The notes below the pieces were generated by a model. That model was not told the DNA's origin, did no database searches, and worked only from the letters and a program-made list of their open reading frames with translations. Made by a program: the position numbers and the translations under genes. A stretch of DNA of 11,445 nucleotides, taken from assembly GCA_051011135.1 (NCBI GenBank), contig JBPCUO010000018.1:1-11445 (forward strand), in the 5' to 3' direction. Below, piece after piece: positions 7,421 through 11,445 of the stretch; position 1 is the stretch's first letter; every line of letters starts with the position of its first letter. The stretch comes from JACOND01 sp051011135 (GTDB taxonomy: Bacteria > Bdellovibrionota > Bdellovibrionia > Bdellovibrionales > UBA1609).

Positions 7421-7428
7421 TGAGGAGG
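7421..7428 (+). promoter_or_regulatory. Strong ribosome binding site of ftsZ
   Basis: TGAGGAGG at 7421-7428 is the best Shine-Dalgarno sequence in the window. It is 5 bases from ATG 7434 and 8 bases from the adjacent in-frame ATG 7437, so either could be the first codon. Its strength fits the high cellular level of FtsZ relative to the other division proteins. Confidence 0.75.
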
Positions 7429-7433
7429 CTTTT

Positions 7434-8774
7434 ATGATGTTAGTAGAAGATAAGGATAAAAAATTAAAAGCAGATATTCGTATCGTTGGCGTTGGTGGTG
7501 GAGGTTGTAATGCTCTTCAAACCATGATTAAAGCTAGTATCAAAGGAGTGACTTTTATTGCTGTCAATACAGATGCTCAAGCATTATCGTCTTGTTCCGC
7601 AAAAGTTAAAATTCAATTAGGAGAAAAACTTACAAAAGGTTTAGGGGCTGGAGCAAATCCTGAAATAGGTCGTCGTGCCGCTATGGAATCTTATGAAGAA
7701 ATTATCAGCAAACTTAAAGGTGCAGATATGGTTTTTGTTACAGCAGGTATGGGAGGCGGAACAGGTTCTGGTGGAGCTCCTATTGTGGCTGAAGCAGCTA
7801 AAGAACTTGGAGCTTTGGTTGTAGGAATTGTAACTTCTCCTTTTCTTTTTGAAGGCAGAAGAAGAAAGCAATATGCTGACACAGCAATTTTCGAGTTAAA
7901 AAAATATGTAGACACTTTAATTACAATACCTAATGAAAAGTTATTTACAATTTCTGGCCAGAGTGTTTCTTTACTTCAAGGTTTTAAAAAGACCGATGAA
8001 GTTTTATTACAAGCCGTTCAAGGGATTGCAGAATTGGTGAGTGTTCAAGGATTAATTAACCTTGATTTTTCAGATGTAAAAACAGTAATGTCCAATAAGG
8101 GTATGGCTCTTATGAGTGTCGGAACTGCTCGAGGAAAAAAACGAGCAATTGATGCTGTTACTCAAGCGATCTCTTCCCCTTTATTAGATGATGTTTTTAT
8201 TGAAGGATCTAAAGGAATGATTGTTAATATTAGATCAGGAAAAGATCTGTCTTTATTAGAAGTGAATCAAGCGACTTCTTGTTTAACAAAAGTGGCTGAC
8301 CCTGATGCAGATATTATTGTGGGAGCTGTTATTGATGATTCTATGGGAGAAGATTTAAGTGTTACTTTGATCGCTACTGGTTTTAAAAATCAAGGAACGA
8401 GATCTCTTCATGAAAGTTTAAAAGAAAAAGCAGCGGCTTTTGATAAAAGTTCAAGGCCTGAAAATTTAGAAGAAGAAAGTTCAGAAGAGGAAAATCTGGC
8501 ATCTCAAAATAATAATTTAGAGACAGAAGATTCGCCTCAACCAGAAGAGCCAACAAAACAAGTTAAAATGAGTTTAAAAGATAAGCTTCTTTTAAAAGCC
8601 AAAGAGTATGAGCAAAAAAATCTTATGAAAAAAGAAGAAACTGCTGTAGATCATCAAATGTCTATTGATTGGGAGAAAAACAATAGCCACCAAGAAGAAA
8701 CCATCCAATCTGATTCTCCTTTTGAATCGAGTATCGATTTTTTAAATGAAGATATAGATATAGACCAAGCTTAA
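7434..8774 (+). CDS. ftsZ: FtsZ, tubulin-like division GTPase
   Basis: Cytoplasmic GTPase whose filaments form the division ring. Of 446 residues, ~13-318 form the globular domain: VGVGGGGCNAL (18-28), NTDAQAL (45-51), the tubulin signature GGGTGSGGAP (107-116), FEGRRR (139-144), the IPNEKL loop (165-170) and the T7 synergy loop NLDFSDVKTVM (209-219), with N209, D211 and D214 matching the GTP-hydrolysing NxDxxD. IATGF (313-317) ends the core. The tail (~319-446) is long, acidic and probably disordered, with a basic, possibly helical stretch MSLKDKLLLKAKEYEQKN (379-396). The last residues, SIDFLNEDIDIDQA, lack the usual DxPxFLR-like peptide that binds FtsA. The start is fixed by TGAGGAGG, though Met2 is an equally possible first residue. 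The stop codon shares bases with that of nadK on the other strand. Confidence 0.97.
   Translation: MMLVEDKDKKLKADIRIVGVGGGGCNALQTMIKASIKGVTFIAVNTDAQALSSCSAKVKIQLGEKLTKGLGAGANPEIGRRAAMESYEEIISKLKGADMVFVTAGMGGGTGSGGAPIVAEAAKELGALVVGIVTSPFLFEGRRRKQYADTAIFELKKYVDTLITIPNEKLFTISGQSVSLLQGFKKTDEVLLQAVQGIAELVSVQGLINLDFSDVKTVMSNKGMALMSVGTARGKKRAIDAVTQAISSPLLDDVFIEGSKGMIVNIRSGKDLSLLEVNQATSCLTKVADPDADIIVGAVIDDSMGEDLSVTLIATGFKNQGTRSLHESLKEKAAAFDKSSRPENLEEESSEEENLASQNNNLETEDSPQPEEPTKQVKMSLKDKLLLKAKEYEQKNLMKKEETAVDHQMSIDWEKNNSHQEETIQSDSPFESSIDFLNEDIDIDQA
8725..8743 (+). terminator. Terminator-like hairpin within the ftsZ 3' end
   Basis: AATCGA (8725-8730) and TCGATT (8734-8739) form a perfect 6-bp stem with a 3-base loop, running into a six-T tract (8738-8743). 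It has the form of a weak intrinsic terminator on the + strand but lies about 30 bases before the ftsZ stop codon, where translation should normally block it. There is no other candidate at the ftsZ-nadK junction. The stem is short and only a third G+C, so it may be chance. Confidence 0.25.
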
Positions 8775-9652
8775 TTTCTTTGACCAAATTTTAATTTCTT
8801 TCTTAATAAAGGAAATTCTGTTTCTTGTTCTTCTGTTAAAGAAGTAAAAAAATCTTTGGTTTTTTGAATCAAAAGCAACTTTTCAGAAGATATTTTTTCT
8901 TTAATTTCTCCATCTATTGTTAAAAAAGCTTTGTGCTTATCAATTTTCAAAATCACTTGAGATTTGTCATTAATAACAATAGGTCGATTGGTTAAGCTAT
9001 GGGAACAAATAGGGGTGATAACGATAGATTGATTTTCAGGATGAAGAATAGGCCCTCCAGCCGCTAAATTATAAGCTGTAGAGCCTATAGGAGAAGACAG
9101 AATCAATCCATCAGATTTTAAAGAATAAATATATTGTTTATTAATATAAATAGATAAAGAAATCAAATGACTGAAAGAGCCTCTTTCGATCACAATATCA
9201 TTGGTTCCTAAAAATTTTTTTAAAGGTTTTTTGTGAGTTTTTAAAAAGTCTTTAGGATTAAAATCTTTTTTTTGATTTTTATAAATTTGAGTTTCTAGAA
9301 AATAATTTTTTTTAGAAAACATTTTTCCTTTTAAAGTTTTTTCTAAAATAGGAAGGGTTCTTTCGACTTCGTGAGGGGTTAAAAAACCTAGAGAGCCCAT
9401 ATTAATACCAAGAATTGGCATTTGAGGATTAGATTGGATAGATTTTAAATAAGTACCATCTCCTCCTAAAGAGAGTATCAAATCTCCTTTTACTTTTTTT
9501 GAAGAGATATCTTTTTGTGAAAAAATTTTAGTGGCTATGTTTTTTTGAAATAAAAAAGACTCAATATCTTTTATCGTTTGTCTGGTTTTAGAGTTTTTAG
9601 ATCTATAAATAATAGCGACATGTTTAATAGATTTTTTAAATCTTGGATTCAT
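8771..9652 (-). CDS. nadK: NAD kinase (ATP-NAD kinase)
   Basis: Cytoplasmic enzyme that phosphorylates NAD to NADP, the only known route to NADP in most bacteria. The 293 residues carry the family signatures: GGDGT (63-67), with the catalytic Asp65; INMGSLGFLT (83-92); NDIVIERG, the NAD-binding Asn-Asp pair; SDGLILSSPIGSTAYNLAAG, the conserved second block; and TPICSHSLTNRPIVI. A basic stretch before NDIVI (KKDFNPKDFLKTHKKPLKKF) looks slightly longer than usual. Length is normal. It converges on ftsZ with a 4-base overlap, so any read-through transcript would be antisense to the division genes. The start ATG at 9652 has no Shine-Dalgarno sequence, but a good promoter lies just upstream, pointing to a leaderless message. 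The kinase gene upstream on the same strand ends 43 bases before it. Confidence 0.93.
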   Translation of the reverse strand: MNPRFKKSIKHVAIIYRSKNSKTRQTIKDIESFLFQKNIATKIFSQKDISSKKVKGDLILSLGGDGTYLKSIQSNPQMPILGINMGSLGFLTPHEVERTLPILEKTLKGKMFSKKNYFLETQIYKNQKKDFNPKDFLKTHKKPLKKFLGTNDIVIERGSFSHLISLSIYINKQYIYSLKSDGLILSSPIGSTAYNLAAGGPILHPENQSIVITPICSHSLTNRPIVINDKSQVILKIDKHKAFLTIDGEIKEKISSEKLLLIQKTKDFFTSLTEEQETEFPLLRKKLKFGQRN

Positions 9653-9661
9653 AAAAGAGAT

Positions 9662-9689
9662 ATTATGACTAGAGAAGTTAAAAAGTCAA
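9662..9689 (-). promoter_or_regulatory. Predicted sigma-70 promoter of nadK
   Basis: On the - strand, TTGACT (9684-9689) matches the -35 consensus in five of six positions. After a 16-base spacer, CATAAT (9662-9667) matches the -10 in five of six. Transcription would begin near 9654-9656, only 2-4 bases before the nadK ATG at 9652, which has no Shine-Dalgarno sequence. It lies in the 43-base gap after the kinase gene and suggests that nadK is transcribed on its own, perhaps as a leaderless mRNA. Confidence 0.6.
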
Positions 9690-9695
9690 TCTTGT

Positions 9696-11445
9696 TTATT
9701 TAATTATAGTGATTGTTTGTGGCCTAACTTGCCCTAAATCTTTTTGAAGAGATACGCTGATAGAATTGTTTATTTTTTGAATTTGATTTTTTGAAATTGT
9801 ATAAGAGTGGTATCCATTTTTTTTAATTTTTAATTCACTAACAGCGTTCAAATTTATTTTTATTAAAGTAGGAGAAGTTCCAATAATTCTATTATTAGCA
9901 TAAATAATAGCTCCTGATGGGTTACTTTGTATCAAAATCTTCTTTGAAAAGTTGCTAACGGTTCTTTTTGGTTCTTCAGATTCTACAGTGATTGAATTTT
10001 TTAAGTTTTCTTTATTAGGAACTGCCTTTTTTTGAATCATTTGATCAAATACTTTTGAAGAAGCAATATTTTCTTTATTTTTAAAAATATAAAAACCTCC
10101 AAATAAAATCAGCATTGCTAAACCGAAGCCGACTACATTTTTAATTGTATCAACATTTTTTTCATTATCTAATTGAGCGTTTCGACTATAGGTGTTCGTG
10201 TTTGTTTTAAATTTATTTTTTGTTTTGTTGGGATTTGAGTAAGATGAAAAATATTCTTTATTATCAATCAATTCAAGGCTTGAAGCATCGGGTTGTTTTT
10301 TGTTTCGATTAGAGCTGGAAACTTTTTGTTTAGGAACAACTGTATTTTCTTGTTTAAAATCTGCAGTTTGAGCAAATTTTTCAGTTCGAGTTGCAGATTG
10401 ACTTTCTGAAATAGAAACTTGTGTTGGCTCTTCTTCAATTTGAGATTTTGTTTTGGTATGCGTAATATCTTTTCCAAAATTGTCATCTTCTAAACTAGGA
10501 AGGTTTAAGTTGTTCATAATTTCATTAGGTTCAGAAAAATTAGAAAGATCATTTTCTTTTAAGTGCTGTTTCAAATCTTTTGAAAATAAAGTTAGTTTTT
10601 CTCTTTCTTCTAAAATTTCTTTAGAGTAGACACCTTTGATAAAAGACATAAAATCATATTGAGAAAATTCTGGATAATTTTTATTGAGAAAAATATTTAA
10701 TTCTTTTTCTAAAATAGAGGCTTTTTTGGTTCTTAAGTTTTTATTTTTTTGAAGAGTTTTATTAACGATCTCTACAAGTTCATTGGGGATACTTGGATTG
10801 ATTTTTTTTAAATCTGGAATCTTACAAGTTTTTATTTTTTGAAGAGCGTCCATTTCGTTTTTAGCAGAGAATAATCGTTGATTAGATAATAATTCCCATA
10901 AAATAATTCCTAAACAAAAAACATCGGTTTGGTTATCAACAACTTCACCTCTTGCTTGCTCTGGACTCATGTAGCTAAATTTTCCTTTAAGATGCCCAGG
11001 TCGAGTAAGGTCTGTATTAGAAATTTTAGAAATACCAAAATCAATCACTCGTATTTCTCCATCAAAACTTAACATGATGTTTTGAGGGCTCACATCTCTA
11101 TGAATTAAATTTAATGGCTGCCCTGTGTTAGACTCAATGGCATTGTGAGCATAGCTTAAACCAGAAGCAATTTCTTTGATGATATAAACAACATATTGCA
11201 GATCAATTGCTTTTTTAAGGCTTTGTACTTTTCTAGAGACTTCTCTTAGATTTCTTCCAGAGATATATTCCATGGCTAGGTAAAATTGATGATTTTCAAT
11301 ACCAAAATCGTACATAGGAGCTATGCTTCTATGCTTTAGATTACAAGCCACTTTTCCTTCATTTTTGAACATATCTCTAAATTCTTTATTATCAGAGTAC
11401 TGAGAAAGGGCTCTTTTAATCACTACAAATCGGGCTAATCCAGAG
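9696..11445 (-). CDS. Ser/Thr protein kinase with PEGA domain, 5' end cut by window
   Basis: Hanks-type protein kinase, incomplete at its N-terminus. The frame stays open to the window edge and reads SGLARFVVIKRAL there, which is the end of the glycine loop and the beta-3 strand with the ATP-binding Lys. The GTG at 11421-11423 is therefore an internal Val, not a start. Counting from that codon: the Lys is residue 3, the helix-C Glu is 22, HRDVSPQN is 108-115 (an RD kinase), DFG is 128-130, and MSPEQA (APE motif) is 152-157. A hydrophilic linker rich in Asn, Ser, Lys and Thr follows (~290-425), then one membrane span (~428-447) and a C-terminal PEGA domain (~495-560) with NPSGAIIYANNRIIGTSP. 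The predicted topology is kinase in the cytoplasm and PEGA in the periplasm. Substrate and signal are unknown. HRDVSPQN is common in myxobacterial-type kinases. Confidence 0.9.
   Translation of the reverse strand, partial: SGLARFVVIKRALSQYSDNKEFRDMFKNEGKVACNLKHRSIAPMYDFGIENHQFYLAMEYISGRNLREVSRKVQSLKKAIDLQYVVYIIKEIASGLSYAHNAIESNTGQPLNLIHRDVSPQNIMLSFDGEIRVIDFGISKISNTDLTRPGHLKGKFSYMSPEQARGEVVDNQTDVFCLGIILWELLSNQRLFSAKNEMDALQKIKTCKIPDLKKINPSIPNELVEIVNKTLQKNKNLRTKKASILEKELNIFLNKNYPEFSQYDFMSFIKGVYSKEILEEREKLTLFSKDLKQHLKENDLSNFSEPNEIMNNLNLPSLEDDNFGKDITHTKTKSQIEEEPTQVSISESQSATRTEKFAQTADFKQENTVVPKQKVSSSNRNKKQPDASSLELIDNKEYFSSYSNPNKTKNKFKTNTNTYSRNAQLDNEKNVDTIKNVVGFGLAMLILFGGFYIFKNKENIASSKVFDQMIQKKAVPNKENLKNSITVESEEPKRTVSNFSKKILIQSNPSGAIIYANNRIIGTSPTLIKINLNAVSELKIKKNGYHSYTISKNQIQKINNSISVSLQKDLGQVRPQTITIIK

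Noticed and set aside
7641..7915. Two overlapping antisense open frames within ftsZ
   Set aside because: Both are opposite the most conserved FtsZ core (tubulin signature) and have no protein features of their own.
10268..10486. Small open frame inside the kinase linker
   Set aside because: It is a shifted reading of a low-complexity, Lys/Asn-rich linker and has no independent start signal.
11421..11423. GTG as the start codon of the kinase
   Set aside because: The frame continues upstream to the window edge with kinase-like sequence (SGLARFV) leading into the VVIK motif; starting here would remove the ATP-binding glycine loop.

Overview
The window carries the downstream part of a division and cell wall (dcw) cluster from an AT-rich Gram-negative bacterium, followed by two genes on the opposite strand. 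The + strand reads ftsW, murG, murC, murB, ddl, ftsQ, ftsA, ftsZ (114-8774). These genes are almost back to back: gaps are 1 to 33 bases, and murB and ddl overlap by 11 bases. The arrangement looks like one long operon. On the - strand lie nadK (8771-9652) and, upstream of it, a Hanks-type Ser/Thr kinase with a membrane segment and a PEGA domain (9696 to the window edge, 5' end missing).

The composition is visibly very AT-rich, roughly 30% G+C by eye, with many A and T homopolymers. Several clues point to the former delta-proteobacteria, most likely a Bdellovibrionota-like lineage. These are the murC-murB-ddl-ftsQ order, the full set of cytoplasmic murein enzymes with FtsQ and FtsA, the kinase signature HRDVSPQNI common in myxobacterial and bdellovibrio-type kinases, and the PEGA domain. 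This placement is an inference; no rRNA or other marker is present.

The genes work together. MurC, MurB and Ddl make cytoplasmic precursors (UDP-MurNAc, its L-Ala adduct, and D-Ala-D-Ala). MurG completes lipid II on the inner membrane. FtsW polymerises glycan at the septum. FtsZ forms the ring, FtsA ties it to the membrane, and FtsQ links the cytoplasmic ring to the periplasmic synthase complex. NadK makes NADP, whose reduced form MurB consumes, but its position here may be coincidental. lpxC, which often follows ftsZ in other proteobacteria, is absent; ftsZ instead meets nadK head-on, with the two stop codons sharing bases.

The system as a whole is well known and I see no new defence, mobile or biosynthetic system. 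Points for a second look are in the details: an FtsZ tail without the usual basic C-terminal peptide, a GC-rich hairpin covering the ftsA ribosome binding site, a T8 tract at the ftsQ start that may hide an alternative N-terminus, a near-consensus promoter that would give nadK a leaderless mRNA, a degenerate nucleotide pocket in FtsA, and a PEGA kinase beside the division cluster. I found no RNA genes, CRISPR arrays, insertion sequences or other mobile elements. No gene-free stretch exceeds about 115 bases.
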